From Bacteroidetes bacterium ADurb.Bin013 (lineage in GTDB: Bacteria; Bacteroidota; Bacteroidia; Bacteroidales; UBA932): DNA of 64,000 bases. Shown one piece after another: positions 1-8,496 of the stretch. Location of the stretch: contig MWFB01000011.1 of the NCBI GenBank assembly GCA_002071385.1, positions 1-64,000 on the forward strand. The letters are read 5' to 3'. Position numbers and translations under genes: made by a program. Position 1 is the first letter of the stretch; each line of letters opens with the position of its first letter. The notes beneath the pieces were generated by a model that worked only from the letters and a program-made list of their open reading frames with translations, did no database searches and was not told where the DNA came from.

Positions 1-1634
1 AATTCCATGTTCCTGTCTTCAAGTCCTATCCTCCATACGTTGGAAACACCCGTATAGTAAGACGTTCCTATCAGAAAGCGGTCATCGGCAGAAAACCTGA
101 ACTGCGTAAGTGTGTTGTCTTCCAGTTCCATTATGGTTTCCATACTGCTCTTGCCGGCATCCAGCGCTTCCAGATCAAACAGTACCAGGGACTGTTCCCC
201 TCTTATGCCCGACAGGGTAGCGCATAATAATTTTCCCGAATTGGAAATATCCGGATCCAGTAGGATCCGACCAAAAGGAACAGTAAAGACAGGCAGTGCC
301 TTGTCGTATGGCGGTGGCATCTTCACCAGTATGGAGTATCCGTTGTCGTTCTGGATCCCCCACAAGGACTTGTCTGCCGGGTTGAAGACCAGGTCACCGG
401 CCCGGGTGAGTTTGTTCAGCACCTTTTTGCTTCCCGTCTTCACGTCGATTTCCACCAAATTCCGGTAATTGCTGTTGTGTTCGGAAGTATAGATCTTCTC
501 GTCCTCCGCATTGTAAGCCAGGTGTGTGGTATAATACAGTTTGGGAGAATCCAGGGTGGCCACCTTCCGGATACTGCCGGTGGTCCTGTCTATCTCGGCA
601 ATTTGAGAAATAATGCCGGGATAGTTGATGGCGGCATAGATTTTCCCGGTCTCCGGGTTGAATTCCGGCCTGGAAACACTGCCCAGAGGTTCTTCGGTAA
701 GAGAGCGCAGGGTTGTCAGTGGAAATTCCCCGATACGGGCAATGGTTTTCTGCTGATAATCCTGCTCCCATTCCATCCACTCCTGCCAGACCTCCCTGAC
801 CGGGCGTCCGTAAATTTTCCGGAACTGCCCTGCATAGAATGCCCGGGAACTGTCGGAACGGATATAAAAGTCCTTCAGTTTGTCTATCCCGTATTGGTAG
901 GCCAGGTAGGTCACAAAACGGGTGCCGTACAGATAGGAATTGGCTCCCACCTGGAAATCCTCTGTGGTTCCTTCCGTATCCAGCCCTACCAGGGAATAGA
1001 GGTCCTCCTTGCCTTCAATGATGCTGCGGAAGTACATCTCGTCATAAAAACCCATGGCCCTCCCGAATCCCCCTGACATCCAGGTTTCCATGAAGCAGGC
1101 TATCCCCTCGTGGTACCAGCGTGGGGCATACCAGCGGGGGGTGGTAAAATAACTCCACAGGGCCGATATGGGGTACTCATCGGCCCTTATCACCTTTCCC
1201 TGGAGGAATTTGCGAAATTTAGCGTCCCTTGTATTGGGTTTTTCAGAGAGTACAATATGTGTCAGCTCATGGTTGAACAGCCATTGGAACCGTTCGTTGG
1301 AAGGGATGATACTGAATGCCAGACTATAGGGCTCAATCCCCAGGATGACCTGGTTATAAGGCATGGCAATGGCTCCTCCATGTCCTGTATCTTCAAAGTC
1401 CGTAAGGAAAACATACGTTGTCGTGTCCCGGTAAGACCAGAAGCGCTTGTGAAAATCCATGGCATTGAGGTAAGTCTGTCTTACATGCGGCACTATATAG
1501 GAATACCTGTTACCGAAATAGACCAGGTGCAGGTTGTCTTTTTTAACGCTGTTAATAAGCTGTGCACGCAAAATCCCGGGCGGGCCCGGGATAATTACAA
1601 CCATTAATAATATGATGGCTTTGAACTTTTTCAA
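1..1634 (-). CDS. secreted HExxH (gluzincin-like) protein with TolB-like propeller, 3' end cut by window
   Basis: The frame stays open from about 1634 to base 1, so the C-terminus lies outside the window. An N-terminal hydrophobic stretch ending LRAQ looks like a signal peptide. A zinc-binding motif HELTH sits near residues 122-126, with a plausible third ligand Glu in YHEG near residue 176, the gluzincin pattern. The rest resembles TolB/PD40 beta-propeller blades (for example NPETGKIYAAI and RFSADDRFLIG). It is last in the prsW-sigma-antisigma unit, 10 bases after its neighbour. The start is uncertain: TTG at 1634 gives a full signal peptide, ATG at 1604 gives a short one, and an ATG at the upstream stop is out of frame by one base. 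The architecture recalls the 967-residue protein at 29176. Substrate unknown. Confidence 0.75.
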   Translation of the reverse strand, partial: MKKFKAIILLMVVIIPGPPGILRAQLINSVKKDNLHLVYFGNRYSYIVPHVRQTYLNAMDFHKRFWSYRDTTTYVFLTDFEDTGHGGAIAMPYNQVILGIEPYSLAFSIIPSNERFQWLFNHELTHIVLSEKPNTRDAKFRKFLQGKVIRADEYPISALWSYFTTPRWYAPRWYHEGIACFMETWMSGGFGRAMGFYDEMYFRSIIEGKEDLYSLVGLDTEGTTEDFQVGANSYLYGTRFVTYLAYQYGIDKLKDFYIRSDSSRAFYAGQFRKIYGRPVREVWQEWMEWEQDYQQKTIARIGEFPLTTLRSLTEEPLGSVSRPEFNPETGKIYAAINYPGIISQIAEIDRTTGSIRKVATLDSPKLYYTTHLAYNAEDEKIYTSEHNSNYRNLVEIDVKTGSKKVLNKLTRAGDLVFNPADKSLWGIQNDNGYSILVKMPPPYDKALPVFTVPFGRILLDPDISNSGKLLCATLSGIRGEQSLVLFDLEALDAGKSSMETIMELEDNTLTQFRFSADDRFLIGTSYYTGVSNVWRIGLEDRNME

Positions 1635-1644
1635 TTTATTTTCA

Positions 1645-2760
1645 TTAATATCCTATTGGCCCGATTCCAATAACCCCTCCCAATTCACTCACCCTCATTA
1701 CAACATTCAACTGGTTTACATTCAGGAATCCGAGTTCCTGCATATTGTTAAACATCCCCAGGTCGGGGGCATTAAGAACAGCCTCCAGGTTTTCCGAGCT
1801 CCCGAATATTTGAAGCGAAAGATTTTCCAGGTTCATGAACGCTACGCTCCCCAAGTCGTTGGAGCTTCTAACTGCCTCAGATCCAAAAACCCCCAGCTCG
1901 TTCATGTTGTTGATCATTGAACCAACCTCAATATTGTTCAAGGCAAAATGGCTGCCAATGCTTTCTGCGTTAAGGATAATTATTCCCATGGGGTCAATAT
2001 TGTTAAGATCAATTCCCAGCCTCTGGGCATCTTCTACAATGAGACCCTGCAGTTCCGAGCCAAAAGATCCCTGGATCTGTTCTGTGAATATTTTTTTCTT
2101 CTCGAAATATTTCAACACCATCTTGTCATTCAGCGCCATGGCGTTGGTGACCTGTTCCAGGCTCAGTACCGCGTGCACAGATGCCAGTGTGGCATCGGCC
2201 TCCTTGTCCTGCTTTTCCAGGTAACTGCCCAGGTTGTCTATCAGGTTCAGTACCGATTGTTTCCGGTAACTGATCTGGGAGATCACATTGTTTGCCTGCA
2301 CTATCGTATTGCGCATCATTACCGGGTGTACCTCGGCAGGATTCGTGACCACGGCTATGGCCTGGAGCAGATCAAGCCGGGCATTTTCCAGGAATGTCCC
2401 ATAACCTGACACTTCCTGCAGCAGCAGGCCGGCATATTCCCTATAGGCGTCTTGATTATCAAGGGCATCCAGTGCATACCGGATCTTTTCTCCCTGGGAC
2501 ACGGCGGCAACATAATGGTAATTGAAATAGGTGGAAATGGCATTGAGTATGAGCGTGTCCGAAACCAGGTCATTCTTGAGTTCAATGTCTTCCTCCGTAA
2601 CCTTCACGTTCTTGTAATTCTGCACCCTGCCTATGGTGCCGGCAAGTTGTGTGTTATCGGTTTTTGGAATATCCACCAGGATTCCCACTAAAAAACCAGC
2701 AGCAAGAGACACAAGAACGGCCAGGACCAATACGATTGAGGATTTGTTTTTTGTTTTCAT
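1645..2760 (-). CDS. membrane-anchored protein with C-terminal N-[DE]-LG repeats, unknown function
   Basis: I do not recognise a named family. The 371-residue protein begins MKTKNKSS and has one N-terminal transmembrane segment (about residues 8-30), so most of it should lie in the periplasm. The middle is helical and polar (residues about 60-230). The last 100 residues carry a loose repeat in which N-(D/E)-L-G or similar recurs roughly every 15-20 residues (NELGVF, NDLGSV, PDLGMF, QELGFL, SELGGV). The frame can extend 13 codons upstream, but MKTK gives the better membrane anchor. It lies 45 bases after the anti-sigma gene and 10 bases before the HExxH protein gene, so it is probably cargo of the ECF sigma operon. 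Confidence 0.75.
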   Translation of the reverse strand: MKTKNKSSIVLVLAVLVSLAAGFLVGILVDIPKTDNTQLAGTIGRVQNYKNVKVTEEDIELKNDLVSDTLILNAISTYFNYHYVAAVSQGEKIRYALDALDNQDAYREYAGLLLQEVSGYGTFLENARLDLLQAIAVVTNPAEVHPVMMRNTIVQANNVISQISYRKQSVLNLIDNLGSYLEKQDKEADATLASVHAVLSLEQVTNAMALNDKMVLKYFEKKKIFTEQIQGSFGSELQGLIVEDAQRLGIDLNNIDPMGIIILNAESIGSHFALNNIEVGSMINNMNELGVFGSEAVRSSNDLGSVAFMNLENLSLQIFGSSENLEAVLNAPDLGMFNNMQELGFLNVNQLNVVMRVSELGGVIGIGPIGY

Positions 2761-2805
2761 TGTCGTGTGTGTTTGTAGTCTTCTATAATAAATAATCAAT
2801 GGTCG

Positions 2806-3519
2806 TCAAAAAGTTGGTGGAAATTTCATGTGGAAGGCTTGTTTCCCTTCCAAAGAAAACGTAAGGGAAGAACGATCGGGAGGGTCGGTCAGTGTAAAGA
2901 CCGTATTACCTTGGCAAATATAAGATATTTTATGGTCCGTATTTTCCATTTTTTGAGCCAGTCCGTCAAAATCTATTATTTTCAGCAAATTGACGTTCAC
3001 CGGCTCCCCGGGTGAGGAAAACTCCACATTAAGACTGTCTGCGGTAAAAACAGACGCCCTGTAAATTACCAGATCACCCTCCTGCTGTTGCTGTACTTCA
3101 ATGTCAATCCCTGTATCATGGAAAGACCACAGGGAAGTTTTTTTACGCATCATCGTTCCCGCAAGCTCCTCCTGTGAAAGGTTCCTGAGTGAAGGAACAA
3201 GATACGTGGCCGCAAGCATACCCAGTACAAAAAACAGCACCAGGGCGGCAGCAAAGGCATATACCCTGCCGCTGCCGGTGAAGAGCTTGTGGAGAAATGT
3301 CTTGCCTTCTATACGGCGCATAACCTGTTTTGTTATATCTATCTCAGGGATACGGGCAGCACTGCTGTACATTTCTTCATGCACGGCCAGCAGTTTCCTG
3401 TAAAGGTCCACAGCCTGGGGTGATGCTTCAAGCAAGGCCGCAAACTGATCTTCTTCGCGGTGGGAGAGCATCCCGTCCACTTTATTCTGTATGAGTAATA
3501 TGTCCCTTTCAGTCAACAT
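2806..3519 (-). CDS. membrane-spanning anti-sigma factor (putative)
   Basis: The 237-residue protein has a helical cytoplasmic N-terminal part (residues 1-80), one transmembrane helix at about 86-109, and a beta-rich periplasmic C-terminal part. That is the layout of single-pass anti-sigma factors. The usual zinc anti-sigma signature HxxxCxxC is not visible, so it would be a non-zinc type. Its start lies 11 bases inside the end of the ECF sigma gene, which suggests translational coupling and a binding pair. A PrsW-type intramembrane protease is encoded just upstream of the sigma gene, and PrsW of Bacillus cleaves the anti-sigma factor RsiW. By analogy this protein could be the protease substrate. 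The role is inferred from context and topology. Confidence 0.75.
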   Translation of the reverse strand: MLTERDILLIQNKVDGMLSHREEDQFAALLEASPQAVDLYRKLLAVHEEMYSSAARIPEIDITKQVMRRIEGKTFLHKLFTGSGRVYAFAAALVLFFVLGMLAATYLVPSLRNLSQEELAGTMMRKKTSLWSFHDTGIDIEVQQQQEGDLVIYRASVFTADSLNVEFSSPGEPVNVNLLKIIDFDGLAQKMENTDHKISYICQGNTVFTLTDPPDRSSLTFSLEGKQAFHMKFPPTF

Positions 3520-4090
3520 ATTTCAGTTTTTTTTCAAGCTTGTCCTTTAACAACATCCGCGCGTCAAACAACCGTGATTTTATTGTTTTTTCCGGTATAT
3601 CCAGGGTTTCGGAAATTTCGGAATAGGATAGGCCGGCAAAATACTTCAGCATGATCACTGTCTTGTATTTTTTGTCAAGTTCGTTTACCGCCTTGTCTAT
3701 CAGGGTACTTTTGGTAACCAGGTCAAACGGCTCTTCTTTTTGTGCCAATCTCTCATGCGCAGGGATCTTGTCAGCTTCCACACAGGGTTTTCTGGTTCTC
3801 AGGCACAGTAGTGCCCTGTTGATTGCCATCCTGTAGATCCAGCTGAAGAACTTATACCGGGGATCATACTTTGGCAGCGATTCATAAGCTTTCACAAAAA
3901 CATCCTGTGTCAGTTCCCCGGCCTCTTCGTGATTATTGACAATTTTGTAAATCACCCTGAAGACCGGGTTCTGGTACCGTTCCACCAGCAACCTGTACAG
4001 TGCAGTCTGGCCGTCAAGGATTGCCCGAATGATTTGTCCGTCCTCTTTAAATTCCACCGGGCTTCCTGCGCTATTATTAATAGTCTTCAA
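3509..4090 (-). CDS. RNA polymerase sigma factor, ECF subfamily
   Basis: This 193-residue protein has both conserved ECF regions. Region 2 spans about residues 30-100, with the core-binding and -10 recognition pattern ELTQDVFVKAY and FFSWIYRMAINRA. Region 4 spans about 130-185, with helix-turn-helix LSYSEISETLDIPEKTIKSR. The start appears to be TTG at 4090, overlapping the prsW stop as TTGA; no ATG gives a complete region 2. The 3' end overlaps the anti-sigma gene by 11 bases. It probably directs transcription of its own unit and possibly other envelope genes. The ECF subgroup cannot be assigned by eye. Confidence 0.9.
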   Translation of the reverse strand: MKTINNSAGSPVEFKEDGQIIRAILDGQTALYRLLVERYQNPVFRVIYKIVNNHEEAGELTQDVFVKAYESLPKYDPRYKFFSWIYRMAINRALLCLRTRKPCVEADKIPAHERLAQKEEPFDLVTKSTLIDKAVNELDKKYKTVIMLKYFAGLSYSEISETLDIPEKTIKSRLFDARMLLKDKLEKKLKYVD

Positions 4091-5082
4091 TGTGCAGAAA
4101 GTTGGTTAAGTTTCCAGATATCGCGATAATTCATCCTGATCAGGGGTGATAGCGACAGCTCTCCAACCGGTCCGATCGTTTTGCGTAAAGCTTTCAACTC
4201 GTCCAGTTTCCCGACTATTCCCTCTTCTGACGGAAGGGGAAGGCCGCTCTCGCGGAGCATGATGTTTCTCTTGGCTTTGAGCGATAATTCCATGTAAAGT
4301 TGCAGGTAGCAATACATATCCAGGACCACTTCCCCTGAAAAACGCTCTTTGAGCGAAGCCAGGTATTCTCCGGCCTTGGTGCCCGAGAACCTGCCCTGCC
4401 GTATCATTTTCAGCATTTCCACTTCGCTGCTCAGCTCCAGCTCCATCCAATTGCGGAGCAGGGTTTCATTGTAACGGAAGACTACCACAAAAAGCACGGG
4501 AAGGGAAATGATTATCACAAGGGTCTGCACTATGGGGTGAAAATAAAAGTGATTGAACAGGGAGTGGACCACATAGGCCAGGCCCAATCCCGCAAAGAGC
4601 ATGGCTGTCACCATCTTGTCCCTGGATTTTGCAGCAAGATAAATGATGGCAAACAGCGCTGTGCACCCACCGTGCATCACCGCTGTGCCAAAACCCCTGA
4701 TTATCCAGGTAAGCAGGGAGGTTTCCTCCAGGGAGAAGACATAAAAAAGGTTTTCACATAAGGCAAATCCTGCACCTGTCGCAAAGCCGTAGATGGCAGC
4801 GTCTATCATGAACCCGATCTTCTTTTTGCTGATATAATAAAAAATGATCCCCGATTTGAGCGTTTCTTCAATGGCTGGCGCCAGGTAACTGGAATACAAG
4901 TCAAAGGACCTGCCGGATGTTTCCATCAGCAGGGTGTTTATCACGTAGCTGACCAGGGCACAGACACATCCCCAGGCAATGGCCAGTGCCACCCGTTTTT
5001 CATGCACCAGCCTGAAACTGTCCATCAAAAAAAGGAAAACAAGAAACAGCAAAACCGGCAATATGCTGAGTATTATTTTCAC
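4087..5082 (-). CDS. prsW: PrsW-family intramembrane metalloprotease
   Basis: About 331 residues from a GTG start at 5082. There are roughly seven to eight membrane segments in the first 230 residues, followed by a soluble tail of about 110 residues. PrsW motifs are present: EExxK (EETLK, residues 72-76), GFALCEN, a His in TAVMHGG, and HSLFNHF. These are the presumed metal ligands and catalytic residues of the Abi/PrsW superfamily. In Bacillus, PrsW makes the first cut in the anti-sigma factor RsiW. Here the gene overlaps the sigma gene by four bases (TTGA), and the anti-sigma gene follows. The frame continues upstream to 5151, but that extension would run into the promoter of the divergent rocD gene. 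Confidence 0.82.
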   Translation of the reverse strand: MKIILSILPVLLFLVFLFLMDSFRLVHEKRVALAIAWGCVCALVSYVINTLLMETSGRSFDLYSSYLAPAIEETLKSGIIFYYISKKKIGFMIDAAIYGFATGAGFALCENLFYVFSLEETSLLTWIIRGFGTAVMHGGCTALFAIIYLAAKSRDKMVTAMLFAGLGLAYVVHSLFNHFYFHPIVQTLVIIISLPVLFVVVFRYNETLLRNWMELELSSEVEMLKMIRQGRFSGTKAGEYLASLKERFSGEVVLDMYCYLQLYMELSLKAKRNIMLRESGLPLPSEEGIVGKLDELKALRKTIGPVGELSLSPLIRMNYRDIWKLNQLSAH

Positions 5083-5126
5083 TCTGTAAATATAACTTTC
5101 AATTTTTACAGTGCAATAAAATTCCA

Positions 5127-5134
5127 TATCTTCG
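5127..5134 (+). promoter_or_regulatory. -7 box (TATCTTCG) of rocD-ctlX
   Basis: TATCTTCG lies six bases before the rocD ATG and matches the Bacteroidota TAnnTTTG element with one change. It sits in the 57-base gap shared with the divergent prsW gene. Confidence 0.5.
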
Positions 5135-5139
5135 CAACC

Positions 5140-6357
5140 ATGAAATCTCAAGATTATATCACATTAGAAGAAGAATACGGAGCGCACAATTATCATCCGC
5201 TTCCGGTTGTCCTGAGCAAGGGCAAAGGTCCCTATGTCTGGGATATTGAAGGAAAAAAGTATTTTGATTTTCTTTCGGCATATTCCGCTGTGAACCAAGG
5301 ACATTGTCACCCAAAGATTGTGAAGGCCCTGACAGATCAGGCCAAACAGTTATGCCTTACATCCCGTGCTTTTTACAACGACAGCCTGGGACCTTATGAA
5401 GAATATATCACCCGTTTTTTCGGATACGACAAGGTTCTGACCATGAACACCGGGGCCGAAGCCGTTGAGACAGCCTTGAAACTGGCCCGTCGCTGGGGGT
5501 ATGATAAAAAGAACATTCCTGCGAACGAAGCCAAAATCATTTGCTGTGAAGGAAATTTTCACGGCCGCACGATCACGGTGATCTCCCTTTCCACAGATTC
5601 CTCCGCCTATGAGGGATTCGGTCCGTTCACCCCTGGTTTTATCAAGATCCCTTACAACAATCCCAATGCTTTGGAGAAAGTCCTCAGGGAATATGGCCCG
5701 CACGTTGCCGGATTCCTTGTTGAACCCATCCAGGGAGAAGCCGGGGTCATGGTCCCTGATGAGGGGTATATCAAAAAGTGCTATGACCTTTGCAAGGAAC
5801 ACAATGTGCTATTCGTAGCGGATGAGGTCCAGACGGGCATTGCCCGCACGGGCAAACGTATCTGCTGTGATCACGAAGGGGTGCATCCCGATATCCTGAT
5901 CCTGGGCAAGGCCATCTCGGGAGGCGTGCTTCCTGTCTCTGCCGTTCTCTCAAACGACGAGATCATGCTCACCATAAAACCCGGAGAGCACGGCTCAACA
6001 TTCGGAGGATTTCCGCTTGCCTGCAGGGTGGCTCATGCAGCCCTCAATGTGGTGGAAGACGAAAAACTGGCCGAGAAAGCCACTTACCTGGGAGAAATAG
6101 CAAGAAATTTCCTGAGATCGATCCCTTCAGACCGCATTGAACTGGTGCGTGGCAAGGGATTGCTGAACGCCATTGTCATTACCCCTAAAAACGGGGTGGA
6201 AGCCTGGGATATCTGTATGGCCATGGCAAAAAACGGTGTGTTGGCCAAACCTACGCACAGGCATATAATCCGCCTGGCACCGCCCCTGGTCATAAAAGAA
6301 TCGCAACTGATGCAGGCCCTGGAAATCATTCGTAAAACCATTCTGAGTTTTGAATAA
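5140..6357 (+). CDS. rocD: ornithine--oxo-acid aminotransferase
   Basis: The 405-residue protein is a class III PLP-dependent aminotransferase with close resemblance to ornithine delta-aminotransferases. It shows [18 protein letters not shown], the FHGRT segment, [13 protein letters not shown], and the PLP lysine in LGKAISGG (K257). It converts ornithine and 2-oxoglutarate to glutamate-5-semialdehyde and glutamate. The start at MKSQDYI (5140) follows a -7 box closely; the frame is open to 5002, but that part is antisense to prsW. The ctlX-like gene overlaps its last eight bases, so citrulline-derived ornithine is a likely source of substrate. Confidence 0.92.
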   Translation: MKSQDYITLEEEYGAHNYHPLPVVLSKGKGPYVWDIEGKKYFDFLSAYSAVNQGHCHPKIVKALTDQAKQLCLTSRAFYNDSLGPYEEYITRFFGYDKVLTMNTGAEAVETALKLARRWGYDKKNIPANEAKIICCEGNFHGRTITVISLSTDSSAYEGFGPFTPGFIKIPYNNPNALEKVLREYGPHVAGFLVEPIQGEAGVMVPDEGYIKKCYDLCKEHNVLFVADEVQTGIARTGKRICCDHEGVHPDILILGKAISGGVLPVSAVLSNDEIMLTIKPGEHGSTFGGFPLACRVAHAALNVVEDEKLAEKATYLGEIARNFLRSIPSDRIELVRGKGLLNAIVITPKNGVEAWDICMAMAKNGVLAKPTHRHIIRLAPPLVIKESQLMQALEIIRKTILSFE

Positions 6358-7246
6358 AAAACTGCTTATGATACGCCCCTGCTGTTTCGGGTTCAATCCG
6401 CAAACAGCAGTCAATAATGCCTTCCAGGTAGCCACGGGAGAAGATTCCGGGCTGGTGCAGGAAAAGGCTCTTGCAGAATTCGACAGCTATGTTACCCTGT
6501 TGCAGCAACACGATATTGACGTGATAGTGGTTCAGGACACACCCGAGCCGCACACGCCCGATTCCATATTCCCCAACAACTGGATATCTTTTCACCCGGG
6601 ACAAATGTCTGTCTTGTACCCCATGTACGCTCCCAACAGGCGGCTGGAACGGAAAAAAACTGTCTTTAGGGCCATTCAGGAACATGCCCCGCGCATAAAA
6701 TGGATAGACATGAGCCCCCGGGAGCGTGAAAACCGTTACCTGGAGGGGACAGGGAGCATGGTCTTTGACCGGGACAACAACAGGGCCTATGCCTGCCGCT
6801 CTCCCAGGACCGATGAGGGTCTGTTCCGGGATATCTGTGATACATTGGGCTACCAGGCAATTTGTTTTGATGCCCTGGAAAAGGGATCCGCCATTTACCA
6901 CACCAACGTGATGATGTGCATGGCCCGCGACTATGTGGTCATCTGCCTGGAATCCATTCCTTCTGAGGCTGACAGGCAGATGCTTCTGGATGTTTTCATA
7001 GAGGACCGCAAAACGGTGGTCGAGATCACGGCGAAACAAATGAACCACTTTGCCGGCAATATGTTCCAGGTTTTTTCACGTAAGGACAAGCCCTTCCTGG
7101 TCATGTCAAAACGCGCTTACAAAGTCCTCACTCCTTCACAACGAAAGATTCTCAGGTCCTTCAACAAACTCATCACTCCGGAACTGGATACCATAGAAAC
7201 ACACGGCGGCGGCTCTGCCCGCTGTATGATCGCCGAAATAGTCTAG
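6350..7246 (+). CDS. ctlX: CtlX-type citrulline hydrolase (arginine-deiminase-fold amidinotransferase family)
   Basis: The 298-residue protein belongs to the guanidino-modifying (arginine deiminase/DDAH) superfamily. It opens with [19 protein letters not shown], typical of the CtlX subgroup. It has the [11 protein letters not shown] segment, the [11 protein letters not shown] segment, and the catalytic tail [10 protein letters not shown] with His285 and the nucleophilic Cys292. CtlX enzymes split citrulline to ornithine, CO2 and ammonia. Translation probably starts at TTG 6350, inside the end of rocD; ATG 6368 is the alternative and loses six residues. Coupling to rocD fits a citrulline to ornithine to glutamate-semialdehyde route. 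The exact substrate could still be arginine or a methylarginine. Confidence 0.78.
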   Translation: MNKKLLMIRPCCFGFNPQTAVNNAFQVATGEDSGLVQEKALAEFDSYVTLLQQHDIDVIVVQDTPEPHTPDSIFPNNWISFHPGQMSVLYPMYAPNRRLERKKTVFRAIQEHAPRIKWIDMSPRERENRYLEGTGSMVFDRDNNRAYACRSPRTDEGLFRDICDTLGYQAICFDALEKGSAIYHTNVMMCMARDYVVICLESIPSEADRQMLLDVFIEDRKTVVEITAKQMNHFAGNMFQVFSRKDKPFLVMSKRAYKVLTPSQRKILRSFNKLITPELDTIETHGGGSARCMIAEIV

Positions 7247-8496
7247 TCATTTTTCTCCAGGCGGTATACTTTGTCCGACCTGCGTAACCGGACAGTCACA
7301 GGAATGGAGCAGACAGTTCCCTTCGGTGCCATGGAAACGGCTGAACCTCCCTCCAGACGGATCTCGCGTACCCTTTCCTCAACCACCCCGGTAGTGGGGC
7401 CGATGATCATGATTTCGTCCCCTGCATGCAACGGGACGGCCTCCACTTTTAACTGGGCAACGCCTTGCCTGGCAAAATAATTGGTTATCCGGGCCACATA
7501 CGTTTTTTTTTGTGTAGCCTGGTTCCCATATGTTTCACTCCACTCTCCCAGGGATTCTCCCAGGTAATACCCGCCCCAGAATCCTCTGTTGAACACAGTT
7601 TTCAACTGCTCTTCCAGACCGGCTGCCAGTTGAGGTGTGAATGTTCCGTTAACCACGGCCTCAGCCGCTTTGGAATAGACTTGTGCAGTGGTTTTCACGT
7701 ATTCCGGAGAACGGGCCCGGCCTTCAATCTTTAGGATCTCAATGCCGCTGTCAAGTATCTTGTCCAGGAAACGGACCGTGCACAGGTCTTTGGGGGACAT
7801 GATGTACTGGTTGTCCACTTCCATGGCTTCTCCGGTCTCTTTGTCTGTGACCGTATAGGACCTGCGGCAGACCTGGTAGCAGGCGCCCCGGTTCGCCGAT
7901 TTATTGTACTGGTGGAGGCTCATGTAACATTTGCCCGATACAGCCATGCACAGGGCACCGTGGCAGAAAAGCTCCAGTTTGACAAGGTTTCCTGAAGGCC
8001 CGGTAATGTTGCGCTCCTTCACTTCCCGGGCGATGGCGCTGATTTGGTCCAGCGTCAGCTCCCTGGCCAGAACCACCACATCGGCAAACCTGGCATAAAA
8101 TGCAAGCGCCCTGATGTTGGATATGTTCAGCTGCGTGGAAATATGCACCTCCAGTCCCAGAGATCGGGCTTCCTCGATGGCTGCCATATCCGATGCAATG
8201 ACAGCCGATACCCCGGCATCTGCAGCCGCCTGTAAAATGGCATGCAACGCTTCCAGGTCCTGGTCGTAAAAGATGGTATTGACGGTAAGGTAGGAACGCA
8301 TGCCGTTCCTGCGGCAGAATGCCGTTATCTCAGGCAAGTCTTCCCTTCTGAAGTTATGTGCCGCATGCGCACGCATATTCAGTTCACCCACTCCAAAATA
8401 GACCGCATGGGCACCTCCCTGCGCGGCGGCAGTCAGGCTGGCCCAGTTGCCCGCCGGAGCCATGATCTCCGGTTTATTCCATGACAGACCTGACAT
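7243..8496 (-). CDS. trhP: U32 family peptidase-like protein, TrhP/YegQ type (tRNA hydroxylation)
   Basis: About 417 residues from ATG 8496 (MSGLSWNKPEIMAPAG). The sequence carries the U32 signature: APAGN near the start, AVYFGVGELNMRA, and FCHGALCMAVSGKCYMS followed by ANRGACYQVCRRSY, with the conserved cysteine set. Members called TrhP take part in 5-hydroxyuridine formation at the wobble position of tRNAs, using prephenate and an iron-sulfur cluster. The C-terminal 80 residues form a small beta domain. The start overlaps the GT9 gene by 23 bases, and the stop overlaps ctlX on the other strand by four. TrhP rather than a collagenase-like homologue is inferred from overall resemblance. Confidence 0.8.
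   Translation of the reverse strand: MSGLSWNKPEIMAPAGNWASLTAAAQGGAHAVYFGVGELNMRAHAAHNFRREDLPEITAFCRRNGMRSYLTVNTIFYDQDLEALHAILQAAADAGVSAVIASDMAAIEEARSLGLEVHISTQLNISNIRALAFYARFADVVVLARELTLDQISAIAREVKERNITGPSGNLVKLELFCHGALCMAVSGKCYMSLHQYNKSANRGACYQVCRRSYTVTDKETGEAMEVDNQYIMSPKDLCTVRFLDKILDSGIEILKIEGRARSPEYVKTTAQVYSKAAEAVVNGTFTPQLAAGLEEQLKTVFNRGFWGGYYLGESLGEWSETYGNQATQKKTYVARITNYFARQGVAQLKVEAVPLHAGDEIMIIGPTTGVVEERVREIRLEGGSAVSMAPKGTVCSIPVTVRLRRSDKVYRLEKND

Noticed and set aside
5002-5139. N-terminal extension of rocD
   Set aside because: The added 46 residues are antisense to prsW and lie before the rocD -7 box; homology begins at MKSQDY.
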